This document shows, piece by piece, positions 1 through 12,000 of a stretch of 64,000 nt of DNA. A program made the position numbers and the translations under genes. Position 1 is the stretch's first letter. Each line of letters begins with the position of its first letter. Origin of the DNA: Membranipora membranacea (lineage: Eukaryota > Bryozoa > Gymnolaemata > Cheilostomatida > Membraniporidae); contig OU612065.1 in assembly GCA_914767715.1 (NCBI GenBank), positions 27,094,001-27,158,000 of the forward strand, given 5' to 3'. The notes below the pieces were generated by a model. That model saw only the letters and a program-made list of their open reading frames with translations, was not told where the DNA came from and made no database searches.

Positions 1-1388
1 CTTCTGAAGTGGTCGTGATGCTTTTGTCCATGTCATTTGAAGCAAAATCAAAATGTTTTTGGTATAATATTTGATATGATATTTAATTATTTCAAATCAA
101 CTTTGTTCTCTAGGAAGGCCGATAATTAATCCTCTATGGCTTCATATTTGATGCCTTCACTGAGTTAGTAAATTGAGATGGATAAATGATTTTAGAGAAA
201 TGGTATTAAAAAGTGATCCAAAATCCCTGTTAAAAGCAAAGAATGTCTCTGTAGGAAGGGTTCAAAAATAAGCGATAGCGCTATGTCCACTGTATTATAT
301 AAGGGAACTAATATTTTTGAGACTCCCCAAGGGAACAAAATCACTCATCAATCTGACTTCATCATCTCGATGAAGCGGCAATAATACAATGATTCAAACC
401 ATAATCTCATTACTTGTTGTACAAATCATGCAGTAACATCTAGTGCCAATGGCCAGGGATTTTCAGTTCAGCTCTTAATTCACCATATAAAAGTGTGTAT
501 TTAGTCAAAACAAATAACTATCCAATTATTAGCAAAGATATGTGTCTGAACTCTGCACCCAACACCCTTCGCTTAAGTTCTGATAAACAAAAAGCCTAAC
601 AGTGAGGTAATTTTTGTTATAACCCTATCTGTCTGTAAGCGTCTTAGTATACCCAGGAGGGGGTGGGAGCTTGGAGAAGTTAGATAAAGGTAGATGCTCT
701 CGAAAGCAGAATACAATGCAGCGATAAAGCCTTGTGGGTTAGCTTGTTGTCATACAGTGCAGTGTAGGGAATGAGGGAGAAGGGCAGGGGCAGGGAGAGC
801 AGGGGCAGGGCGGGGAGGGGCAGGGTGGAGCAGGGAGGACGTGGTGGACTGGCCTTACATAAATTTAACAAACAGGGTTACATGTACTTGCAGCCATGTC
901 TGACTGTAGTAATTAGCCTGTCTTATAGGAGAGATAATAGCACATCGTATATTTCTGAAGGCTAAGTAAGCAAAGGTAACAACAATGCTGCTGTTGCTCA
1001 ATCAATGCCAAATGATGCGCGGCGATTTGATAACACATGTGGTGTTGAGCAGAGTATTAGTAATGAAACTCTTTCACACCAGATGGTCAATAGCCGTGAG
1101 AGCATTGTTTGCACTTGAACCTGCTGTCGTATCTAATATGAGAAAATGACTGTTAGACTGTCACACCTATACCAATACTTGGGCAGCTTAATAATGTCTA
1201 ATGTGACTATTAAGACAGTCAATTACTGGTAGTTCATTATTGGATTGAATTACCTGAGTCTAATTACGCTACATAATAAATGAGTAGTTCCAAATAGCCT
1301 GAAGCTCCGAACACAGTATCATCATAACTGACCATTGTATTCGATTTGAAAAAAATGATCGACATGTTTTGTTATGGTTTTTTTTTAG
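1..1388 (+). other. Intron of the Kv channel gene (5' edge of window)
   Basis: I see no convincing coding exon here. The stretch ends in a pyrimidine run and AG at 1387-1388, which is the acceptor of the first visible Kv exon, so it is inferred to be the 3' part of an intron. The exons for the cytoplasmic N terminus and T1 tetramerisation domain should lie to the left of the window. A strongly G-rich, purine-dominated tract occupies about 773-845. Confidence 0.7.
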
Positions 1389-4300
1389 TTCATCAGTGTG
1401 ATTTCTATCTTCTTCATTGTAATCTCAATAACATCATTCTGCCTGAAGACCCACCCCGACCTACGGATACCATCTATAGTCAATGTGCCAGTAAACACCA
1501 CCAACGAAGGCAACAACAGCTCAATAGTCTGGTCGCTACAAAAGGAAAAAACAGAACCGCACCCCGCTTTCTTTTACGTCGAGTGCGCCTGTAATGCATG
1601 GTTCACATTCGAACTACTAATCCGATTTTTAGTAACGCCCAACAAAACAGTTTTCTGCAAGGACTTTGTCAATATCATAGACTTTGTAGCAACGCTCTCA
1701 TTCTACATAGATTTGATTATTAGAGCTGTAGAATTAACAGACAACGATATAATAGAGTTTGTCTCGATGATTAGAATCATGAGGTTGCTGAAGTTGACGC
1801 GACATTCTTCGGGCTTACGCATACTCATCCATACTTTCAAAGCGAGTGTACGAGAACTCACTCTACTCATCTTCTTCCTAGTCCTGTTCATCATCCTGTT
1901 TGCATCGCTTATTTTCTACGCTGAGAGATTAGGATATAACCCTGAGAACGACTTCACAAGTATACCGAATGGCCTGTGGTGGGCCATTGTAACTATGACT
2001 ACAATAGGATATGGTGATATGACCCCAAAGACGTACGTGGGCATGTTTGTTGGTAGTGCCTGTGCCTTAATGGGCGTACTTACCATCGCTTTACCAGTGC
2101 CTGTCATAGTCAGCAATTTCACCATGTTCTACGCGCACACACAAGCCAGATCTAAGCTACCAAAACAGAGGCGAAGAATTATACCAGTAGAAAAAGTTAG
2201 ACCTAGTAACCCGCCAAACTCGAGAGGTGACCTGAGACGGGGCGCAGCATTAAAACTAAACCACAACATGAGAATGGGTAAGTTCCTAAGTCTTTTTACC
2301 TCATCAAAGGTTTCTGGTCCATTGGAAGAATCATTTGAAAAGCTTTTATGGCAGATTATCCATTTACATACAGCTGTCACTAAATGCAAAACTCAGGTGT
2401 ACATTGCCAAGCTGAATATTGAAAAAAAGATAAATTTGTTCAACGATCAACTTGAATGATAGTAGGGTGTCATTGATCGAAGACGTCAACATTGGCGTCA
2501 AATATTTATCAGTGACGCCAGGAGAGTTTCCTTTACATCAATTTTTGCTTTGCCTATAAACTAAGGCTTACGCTTGTAATATTGGTAATATAGGGCTTAC
2601 TTTAGGACCGATTAGATCACTGGTGGCGGTGGCACGGTGTGCATTTATAAAATTTTCCATCTGCTGCTTTTCTTCTCTTCTAAACCATTGTAACATCATA
2701 TTGAGCTTTTCTTCTGCATGTACTATTGTGTAATAATGTGCTTATACTTACTATTGTGAGAAAAGCGTTCACTCTACAGTCTGTTTACTGGATGGTGAAA
2801 TGGCTGCTTGTGGTTTGAGTCAGAATGTCTCTTGGCCATATAAAACATGATATAATTATAAAATATAATTATATATAAATCATGAAATATAAATATGGCT
2901 GTTGAGTGTCAAATTTTGCTTTGCATTCATTATGCAAGAAAGATTTGGCTGGATCAAATTGAGATTTTAGTTTGGTTTTATTCATTAAAATAATCCTGAA
3001 TTTCAAGACGTTTTGTGGGCCAAAACAATACAACTGACGCATAAGGCACTAGATACTGAGAACGGCATTCATGGCATATTAACTCTCGATTGGGGCATGA
3101 TTGTCATGAACGATCCTGTGAGATAGGTTATCTCGATTTTGAAGAAAAGAGTTAATCCTACTTAATGAAAATGGAGGTAATGGTGTTCGTGACAAGGTGT
3201 CTAAAAGTTGATTATAGGTATTTGCGAGAAAAGAGAGGGAAAGTGGGACTATTCAAGCAACAAAAAATTAAGAAACTTGTTTCGGGTATTTAAAAAATGT
3301 ATGACAGCTTATGTGAAGCGAGTTGAGATCCTGAGACAAAATACTGACTGTTACTGCCTAATAGTGATTAGTCGCTGGACCTACTATACAAGATTATAAA
3401 CCAATTATGAGAGAAAAAGATACCAACGAGGTAAACAGATTTAGCATTAGCTGAACAAATTTCTCAAGTGAACATGTCAAAATGATTATCTACATCACAA
3501 TCCATCGACTAACTGGAAGTGATACTGTTAGTTCCATGTGTCATATTACAAGAAAATGAATATACTCAGCGATTCATATATCGTGTTCTACGAAGATCAA
3601 TTGTAGGTAAATAAAGGGGATAGTTTACAGTGCAGGTGCATACACAAACATGATCTGTCTGATCAATACCTGTACAGTTTTGACCTCCAACTTGGCGGAC
3701 AAATCCATAGACGGACCAGCCTGAATATTCCACTTGTCATGTCACAACCACACCAAGGGCCTCAAGTTTTAAATATTTCATAAACTTTATTTTATAAAGA
3801 CACCATCAATTTTATGGGACACATTAATTTTTGAACTTACTAACAATACATTATTCTGTACTGTTACATATTGTTGAGCTTTGTGAGCGTGAGGTACTAG
3901 GCCGTGTAACTGTCTAAATGGTTTCCATTTTCTGGCCAAATCATACAGTTACAGCTCCCAGCAACTTATTGCTGTATAAAAAAATAACATTTCATCAGTA
4001 AAACAATATGGTTGGTTGACCATCGTTGTTCTGTGAAGTGAATGTACCTTAATCCAAAGCTTTCAGTTACCAGATAATTTTGTCCACCTTGTGTTTCATT
4101 TGATATTGATATTGGTGGTTACCATTGATGACATTGCTCATTTGTGTGTCTATGCCTACAGGGGGTGCTTTACAGGAAATGATGCGACCGTTTGGTAGTA
4201 AGTTATCCTCCCCTATTCATCTGATGTAGGCACTCTATAACTGCTAGTTCTCCTATCACTATATAATTAAATTTTTATTGATTATTATTAATGTGTGTAA

Positions 4301-7300
4301 CATTGTGACATTATGTTTTCCATTTTTTATTACAATGTGATGGTAATTGGCCAGGAATCCACGATAACACTGTATTATGATTTAGCTTCTAACACCTAGT
4401 TGGCCATTTGCGGCAGATCTAATTCCCGTCAATTACCATGCCCTGTCATTACAGTTAATCAGCTAAGAGCTTGATTTAGTCCGATTCCTGTTAATTCACT
4501 AACCTTCTCCTGTCATTCAACTCTGAATACCTGACACGTACCTTCCTGAATGGACCGCCATGTAAATTCCTGTCCAAGATGTTCTTTACAATAATACCAT
4601 ATTATACTATATGTGTAGACAGTATAATTGTGGTCAACCTGCAGATATCCGTTGAACTCATGTAATGTGTCTGGCCGGATAACTTTGCCAAGACCCGATG
4701 GTTTGACATTTAAACATAGTATCCCGATCCATAACCCTAATGTTTTGATTGATCCAGTAGATAGCCTCATGAAATCCGGAGTATTTACCCTGAACATCAA
4801 CCAGCACTACTTTTCCCTGTTCTTTTCTTGACAATGATTTGCAAAAACTACACACTCCTGAACATTTAACCACAGAGAATTAATATTTTCTTTCATTTGG
4901 GTTTTTATTTCAAATTTTCCAATTTTCAATGCAAAATCAGTTACTAGAAATGGGCTTAGTGTCGCCTTGGCCCGGGACACTTAGAGACGAGCATGGGTTT
5001 ATTTACGGGTGATAGCGGATTAGCGAATGTATGGCATCTGTATAGATCATCAGATTCATATTTACCATATAACAGTAGCAGGTAGAGGCTTTTGGTTGAC
5101 CAAAAACTTGTGTTGGAATGCTCGCTAAACAAAGAAACAAGCTAGGAATATTTTTTATCCGAGTCATAGAAATACATCTGAATTGAAATTAAAGCCCCGA
5201 ACAAAATGCGAGGTTTCTGAGAAGCAGGAGAACGCACCATTGCTGCAGGCTTAATCTAACCCAGATTACATGCGAGTGGATCCCTATACGCGTGTAACAC
5301 ATGACACTCCTCTATCAATTACCTAGCTAGCTGTACAAGATCTTAGTTCTGCTGGCCAATATCCGACTCTTCTGTGCTTTTGACTTAGAAGAGCCCGATA
5401 GTGGTGAAGTTCTACAAATACATATTGTACATTTGCAGCTTTGATATTATTATAGGTTTTGTACCAGTGGTTGATGTTTCAATGACAGGTAACACATGAA
5501 TGTAGAAAAAGCATGCAACACCTTATATGCTTTGCAATGCATCGAACACTTTTTTTCTCATAACTGGTGGCTTTTGTCTAGAATTTGCAGCTCTCTTCAA
5601 AACAAGCTTTCCACTTATCAAGACTTTAATGTGTAATGCCAGCCTGGCATGGTGGTTAGCGGATTTGGTTGATCATAATACCTCGTTCCTTCGCTGCTTT
5701 TTTTTTTCTTATTTAACCCAGCTATGGTCACAAGAACTGGTCAGCTGTCTACAAAGCTTAACAATTCAAGGCTTATGTTCTAAAATTAAGTTTCTTAAAA
5801 CGTAAATGAGTCATGTCTAATGAACTATGTAGTTGAGTGTTGGAATGTCAGCGCATGTGTGTTTCTGGATTAAGGAATTATGTATAATAAGGCTTCATGG
5901 TTAATAATATTGCAGAGCGAAATTCCCGCTGGATATTGACCCGCTTCGTTTCCCTAATGACATGTTCCGGCAACTGTGGCTTTTTTGCTTGTCTGGGTGT
6001 CCAGTTATTATAATTATGTCTGCCATACAAGACTTTGATTTTGTGCCTGTCTGCGTACGATTCCAACACCGAACCCCTCTGCCATATCGTGAGTCGTGAG
6101 TCAAGTGCCTGTTCATTTGTCATCCTTTTGTGTGCTCAGGTAACGGTGGGTCATCAGCGGTGGATCCTGAGGCAGTTCCAATGCTGCCATTGATATCACC
6201 AAGAGACCGGGAGTCACCGACAGTGGCAGCTACCTCTCGTAAAAACAGCAGCAGCGCCAAACCAATCAGTCCAGCCCCACCCCGTCACGTGGAAATCAGC
6301 CAGTCGTTAACTGCCGCCGACTCGACCCAAGTGTCGGTCAGAGACCTTGAGCCCCTTCAGCTTGGTCAGTATGAGAGAGCGGCGGGTATTTTTTATTAAA
6401 CAACCAGACAGGCAGCTAATGAAGCTTTAATACTATGTAAATCTGTTGTAATTCTGGTACATTATTAATCACCGGACTGTTTACCAGGCACACAAACGCC
6501 ACGCACTTTTCGCTATCATCTCTGTGTGCTTACTCAGTCTCTGCCTACATACTGGCTTCACTTACCGCTGCCTGTCTGGTAGTGTACTCTGTTCTTCAGG
6601 CTAACAAACGTTCCGAACAAGGCATTGATTATTATTCAGTTATTGTGACAGTGATGTGACATGCATGTCTTGATATGTTTTCTTGATGGCTGTGGAATGT
6701 GATCTATCAGTGAAACTATAACTTACTCTGACGCTATAATTCTGTCTACTTACGCTTAACTTTAACACTGAAGCCTGTCATGGCGAGCTATGTCAGGATG
6801 GGATAGGAACTATGGGGTGAAAAAGTATTTTCAAATTGTACAAGTTACCTGTCACCTTTTGAGTTGTTCTCCAAAAGAGGGTTTATTAACTTATAGGCAT
6901 GTTAACATCTTTCCCACAATGCATCATCAACATGGAATTCCCAGGAAGATCACATATCTGAAACAAATTCTCATATAGTGTTATCTTCGTGTGATCTCAC
7001 TAAGAATTCCAGAAAATTGCATTGTGGGATACTCATTAACATGCCATATTCTTTTCAATCTCATATAAGGGATAAAATGAATGGACAACTTCAGTGTTGA
7101 CAGAAAGCTTTTATAAGTTGGGATGCTTTGCTCCAATCCTTCCCCAACTGATCAAAGCTTACCAAGGCACAAACAAAAACACCGAGCCACATAGTTAGCG
7201 ACTTATTCCGCCATGTCTATAACACGCTTCTATATTTTTGTTTACTGCAATGTCTTTTCGTTATGCACTGTATTTCAGATGGAAGCAACGTGTTCGCTCA

Positions 7301-8274
7301 TAATCGTGTTAAAGTCAACCCTAACCAGTTGGAGAAAGGTGTGTAAATTATAAACCCAAAAAAGTTCAGTTCAGTCCCATCAGCAAGAGCTTTAAGTACA
7401 TTTTGTGGGTGGTTTGGCGCTACAATTAAAATTTTGGTCCATCAAATGCAGCTGAACACTTTGGTGATAAAACTGCCTTGCTTCAAGTTTCAGGAAAATG
7501 ACCGTCTCTTCTTTTTAAACAAAATTTGTATTCAGGTATCTCAACTTAACAAAGTTTTACCAATATTTATGAGGCAATCAGAATCCATTGCTGTTTGCTA
7601 GAGGTCAATGCTAATATCAACGCCTCAAGGAAATCCACTATTGTCTTTCTTCTTGAGTAAACTATGTTCTGTTTGAAAAGAATGAAAAAGCTCAATAATA
7701 TTGTGTTTGTTGTCAATAGGAGCTGCTAGGATGTATCCAGGAAAGCGTGTCTAATGGTATATCATGCATGTACTTTACAAACACTGTACATCATCATCAT
7801 GGTGTTATGTATGATGTCTAACTCCTAGCACTAACCACGTTCATGTACCTTAATTAAGACGCATGAATGGATGGAACCCTGCACTAAAATACAGTTGCAC
7901 AGTATTTTCTGGTTGCCAAGTACATTATACTTCATATCTTTTGATGTTGCAGTGGCTGTTATTTCATATTTCCAGTAGAATATTATTAGTTTAAATACGA
8001 ACTAGACTCCAAAGCATTCCTGCGCAATCATAATATGAGTGTGTTATGTTGTTTTGTAGCTGGTATGAATGGTTCAGAAATACCAAAGATTGTCGATTTG
8101 GAGAAAGAGACTAATGTGATACCGACAGTCGATGGTCTGATGAGCAGCTCCGAAACATACAGTGAAAACAATACCATGAGCTCCGGTATCGATACTCGTG
8201 CAACTTCAAATATATCTCAGAATACAAATATTTTATCTGTAGTTAGCAACAATAATCTAACAACATTGTCCTGA
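1389..8274 (+). CDS. Shaw/Kv3-type voltage-gated potassium channel, 3' portion (4 exons)
   Basis: The exons are 1389-2277, 6140-6364, 7279-7338 and 8060-8274. All three junctions are phase 1, and the joined 1,389 nt stay open to TGA at 8272-8274 (462 residues). The first exon begins inside S1 ([11 protein letters not shown]) and runs through S2, S3, the S4 sensor ([18 protein letters not shown]), S5, the selectivity filter TTIGYGD and S6 with PVPVIV, which is the gating hinge. S4 and the HTQARSKLP segment after S6 match the Shaw/Kv3 subfamily, which gives fast, high-threshold delayed-rectifier K+ current in neurons and muscle membranes. The last three exons encode a Ser/Pro/Asn-rich cytoplasmic tail that I infer from phase and splice sites; it has no motif I recognise. 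The N-terminal T1 domain is outside the window. Subfamily assignment is firm; orthology to a particular vertebrate Kv3 member is not claimed. Confidence 0.9.
2278..6139 (+). other. Kv intron 1 with possible alternative coding ends
   Basis: The intron starts with a strong donor (GTAAGT at 2278) and ends with AG at 6138-6139. If the donor is not used, the frame stays open to TGA at 2457-2459 and gives a different C terminus. A 36-nt candidate cassette exon lies at 4162-4197. The rest is AT-rich and I see no other gene in it. Confidence 0.65.
4162..4197 (+). other. Candidate 36-nt alternative microexon of the Kv gene
   Basis: It is preceded by CTACAG and followed by GTAAGT. Its length is a multiple of three and it fits the phase-1 junctions on both sides, so inclusion would add 12 residues (about [12 protein letters not shown]) to the cytoplasmic tail without changing the downstream frame. 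Kv3-type genes are known to vary their C termini by splicing. There is no transcript evidence here, so this is an inference. Confidence 0.3.
6365..7278 (+). repeat. Kv intron 2 containing an imperfect inverted repeat (about 6894-7045)
   Basis: Inside the intron, the segment from about 6894 to 6954 is repeated in inverted orientation at about 6989-7045. The arms share CCCACAATGCA, GGAATTC and GATCACA and a GGCATGTTAA end. The 34-bp centre and arm structure look like a small palindromic MITE. Target-site duplications were not resolved. Confidence 0.55.
7339..8059 (+). other. Kv intron 3
   Basis: The donor is GTGTGT at 7339 and the acceptor is TTTTGTAG ending at 8059. I see no other feature in it. 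Confidence 0.6.
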
Positions 8275-9086
8275 CAAATACCTTCATTATAATCACTTGT
8301 GTCAGTTCTACTGATGGCATCCAAAGGTGTTCATCGCTAAGACTCATACCCCAACTGTACTGCTTCACTTTTTTTTCACATTCACATGTTTTCACTATTG
8401 GCAATCCAAGGATAAATGTATAAAACGTTTTGTTACTTTTTGAGGAGATAGTTTCCTTTATCAAAATGAAATATTGCTTTTCTTCTATTTTCCTGCTGTC
8501 TCGTTTCTTTGTATGATGCTAATTTCCACTGCTTAGCAACTTTTGTGGAGTTACTACTATCTTTTCTGAAAGGGACTACTCCATGTTTTGTTGCTGGGCG
8601 TTCACCAGTCGATATTTTTAAAGTGTGATAGTAGCTGGCCTGACAAATTAATTGTACCCTGTAGTTTACTCCCATTTGAAGAGAAATAGATCATATGCAA
8701 TCTGACATCTTATAGCAGTTCTTAATGTAAAGTGTTCTGTGTGGTTTATCTCATCCAATATTGAGTTTATTTAAAAATATTCAATCAGTTTTACAGAGAA
8801 GTTGAGTATGTACTAGATAGGGATATTTACAAACCTACATACTCCTATAACATAAGATTAGCGGGTTAGAAAAAAAAACAATCAAGACTTTGCATGTACA
8901 TAGCGTAGCGAACTTAGGTACCTGTATAATGTAGAATGTAGGATCAGGAGAAAAACAATCATGACTTTGCATTATGTACATAGCGTTATATTTGTGACTC
9001 ATTTGATTGTTTGCTTATTAAAATTTCAGTACAGATGTACCTGAGCGTTAAAGCACACGGTGCTGTTTAACGTTATATAACATCTT
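8275..9086. other. Tail-to-tail interval between the Kv and TRRAP genes
   Basis: This stretch must hold the 3' UTRs of two converging genes. A minus-strand AATAAA lies at 8766-8771, about 320 nt past the TRRAP stop, and is a plausible TRRAP poly(A) signal. Two diverged direct copies of a roughly 37-bp segment (ACAATCAWGACTTTGCAT, then GTACATAGCGT) lie at about 8871-8906 and 8949-8986. No further gene is visible. Confidence 0.5.
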
Positions 9087-12000
9087 TTATAACCATGGAT
9101 GCCATGAAGGGTCCATCCTACATAAGTTGTCGAAACTATGTGCTGTCGGAACAACTTTGCTGACTTTGGTTACGGCTCCATCAAACGTGGCCAGATCTGT
9201 AAGCATAAATATGACAAAAAATTATTATACAGTAACAACAATGATAGTAGTAGGGCATGTCGTTGGGTATTCCACAACATAATTTACCAAAACTCCCTGT
9301 GAAATCAAGTCAAATTGACATGACCTTCCTGAGAAATCTAGTGACAGATGTGTTACGGCAGTGATGTTGATACACCCTATTATATCCTGATATGAGATGA
9401 GCACTTTGGTGCTAATAAACTGGTATCAACAATAGAGCTAAAAGTTCCACTCTATCCAGTTTGGAAACTCATACCCTACAATGACATCTCCTGAATTGCA
9501 CACATACTATAGTCAGGTTACCAAGGTCAAATTTGGCGTGTTTTAACACATTGAAGGTAACCTTATATCAAATACGTCATTGCCAAGATGATAACCTGTG
9601 GATTCAGGATCTGCAGGTGCACTTTTGCTATCTTGGTAAATTTTCGGGAAATAAACTTATAAATAAGCATACAAATATGTATATATGTAGGTCACACACA
9701 AGAACCATACCTTGTACTCTATTGGTTATGGACATGACAGCTCTGTTGACCACCTCAATGAGTACCAGACCCTCCATATCTGCTGGTGGCTCTCGTGGGT
9801 TAGCCTCATCTTGTTTCTGTACGATAAAGTATTGCAAGTTAGCATTTTGTATTACTACAGAGCATCAGAACTTTATTTGAATTTTCAGCAAAAGTTGAGC
9901 CAACAAGTTAGCTGGACATTGATTGACTGGCCTCAATATGAAATGTTATGAAAATGTTAGGGACTGATGACTATTGATATAATGTACTCCATACATTTTC
10001 CTCTCTCATGATAGGAGACACAGATCTGTTTAGAATAAGTTACGAAGGCAGAAAATTTCACGAGTATAATGAAATAATTAATTGGCAGGCAGGGTGGCGT
10101 AGTGGTTAGGATTCGAGCATCTCAATCTGAGAGTTGCAGGTTCGAATCCCGGTCACTACCCATGCTGCTGAAGGAGGTGAGCTCTCTGGACAATAGCCTA
10201 GCTTGTCCACTCCTACCTTGTACAGGAGTGCGCTAAATTGAATATGTATATGTATCTATCTTATATTCATGTAAAGATTGCTGGAGAGCAGCTGAATAAA
10301 AAGTGATTTACATTTACATTTACAAAGGATCGGCCAAGATTTTCTGTTAAAAAATTTTGTACCTTTTTATGCCAAGTGATAAACTCATCACGTAATATAG
10401 CTTTGAGGAGAGAGCCAAGTTTGAATCTCGGCTGTACAAAGCATCTAGCTGCCGATACCATGGCAGCGGATAGAGGGCCGGTCACTCCGGTCTGAGATAT
10501 AAACTCGGCTATATTTGGTGTCAGTCTAAAGGGCACAGGCCTGTTAGAGCCTAGGTCACCTAGAAAAATAAAAAGATCATAACATTGAAGAAAATTGAGC
10601 AAAAAGATCCTATAAAATACTATTTTATTTGGCAGACAATATCATCCTGGACGGATGTTTTCCATAACGTTCCAAAGAAACTACAGCAAAATTTGGGGGG
10701 GGGGGAAGAGAAAAAATAATACTTTTGGTTTTGAGAATTTGATTGGCATTATATACCATATTATATTCACAAGAAGACAGAGACTCACAGGTTGTAAAAG
10801 AATTGTAAGGCGTTTGTAAAATAGAAAAACAGCAGGTCAGCGAGAGGCCTGAAGACTTAGTGCAGGATGTTTGGGATCATAGAACTTGAAAGAAATTCAT
10901 GTTGCACAACGCTATCCACACTTGCTTGCACAACAACATGGGAATACACAGTCCAATACCTCAAATGCCAGCCTTTCAATTCTTCTAGTAACAATATGGC
11001 TAATAACATTTCAATTCGTCGCGCACGGCATTTTGCTCGTATGGAACGCCTTTACAAATTATGTAATTAGCAAAGACAAAAAAGTTTCGAAAAATCCTGT
11101 GGGAGTCTAAAATAGAATAATGCTGATGCTTGTGAGTTAATTGATGTGGAATTGATGTTGAATTGATGTGGAAGTGCACTCTGTTCATCTAATGTTTCCA
11201 CACTTGTGCATAAGCAGAGTAAGCAGATCGTATAATTCTTTCATTCCTCCAGCCAAATGAGCAAACACTCGTCTTAATTCATGAACTCATAATCAATGAC
11301 TTCTTTCATTGCTGCCGCCAATTGTTTTTTGCATTTCAATAAAATAGTTTGTCTGCAGCACAATAGACCTACTATCACGAAAACATCAATTAGTGCATCT
11401 TATAAGGATATATTCTTATATGAAAAGTCACATGAATGTAGATCAAGGCCCCATTGACAGAAGCAAGTCTTTCACTCGTTCGATGGTAAAATGATATTTC
11501 TCATGGTATTTAGGTTTTAGGGTCTATGATCATAATTTTTCTAATTCAAGTGAGTGAGACAAAGAGATGGAGCATTATTTATAGAGCATCAAACATTTTA
11601 ACTAGAAAGTCAAACCATGCAGTGAGCTGTAAACCATACCTGTCTGTTCGTCTATGTCGAACTTGAAATAAGACACGCTTATATAGCCCGAGTCCTTGTG
11701 AACGTACATCATATCAGGGTTGAGACGCGTCAGATGAAGTACATACTCTGCTAAGCCTTCTAAGGCTAGCTGTACGGTGAACTAAAATCCAAGAAAATAA
11801 CTTGGCGTCATGTATCATGATTTTCTTTTTTTAACTTTTCCAACTCCGCTTGAGTGCAGGAGATAATTGGATATTTCTACGGCAGATTAGCATGGATGAA
11901 CCAGATTGAAGGAATATGAGTTCACTGATTAATAGCAACTGGAGTAGAAGCGATCATCGAGTCATACAGCTCTACAAGGTCACCTGAGTATATCATTGAG

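Noticed and set aside
5641-5670. Possible A box (GGCATGGTGGTTAGCGG) of another tRNA-like element
   Set aside because: No B box at the expected distance.
10086-10160. Functional tRNA gene
   Set aside because: The cloverleaf is incomplete and a long non-tRNA body follows; interpreted as a SINE head.
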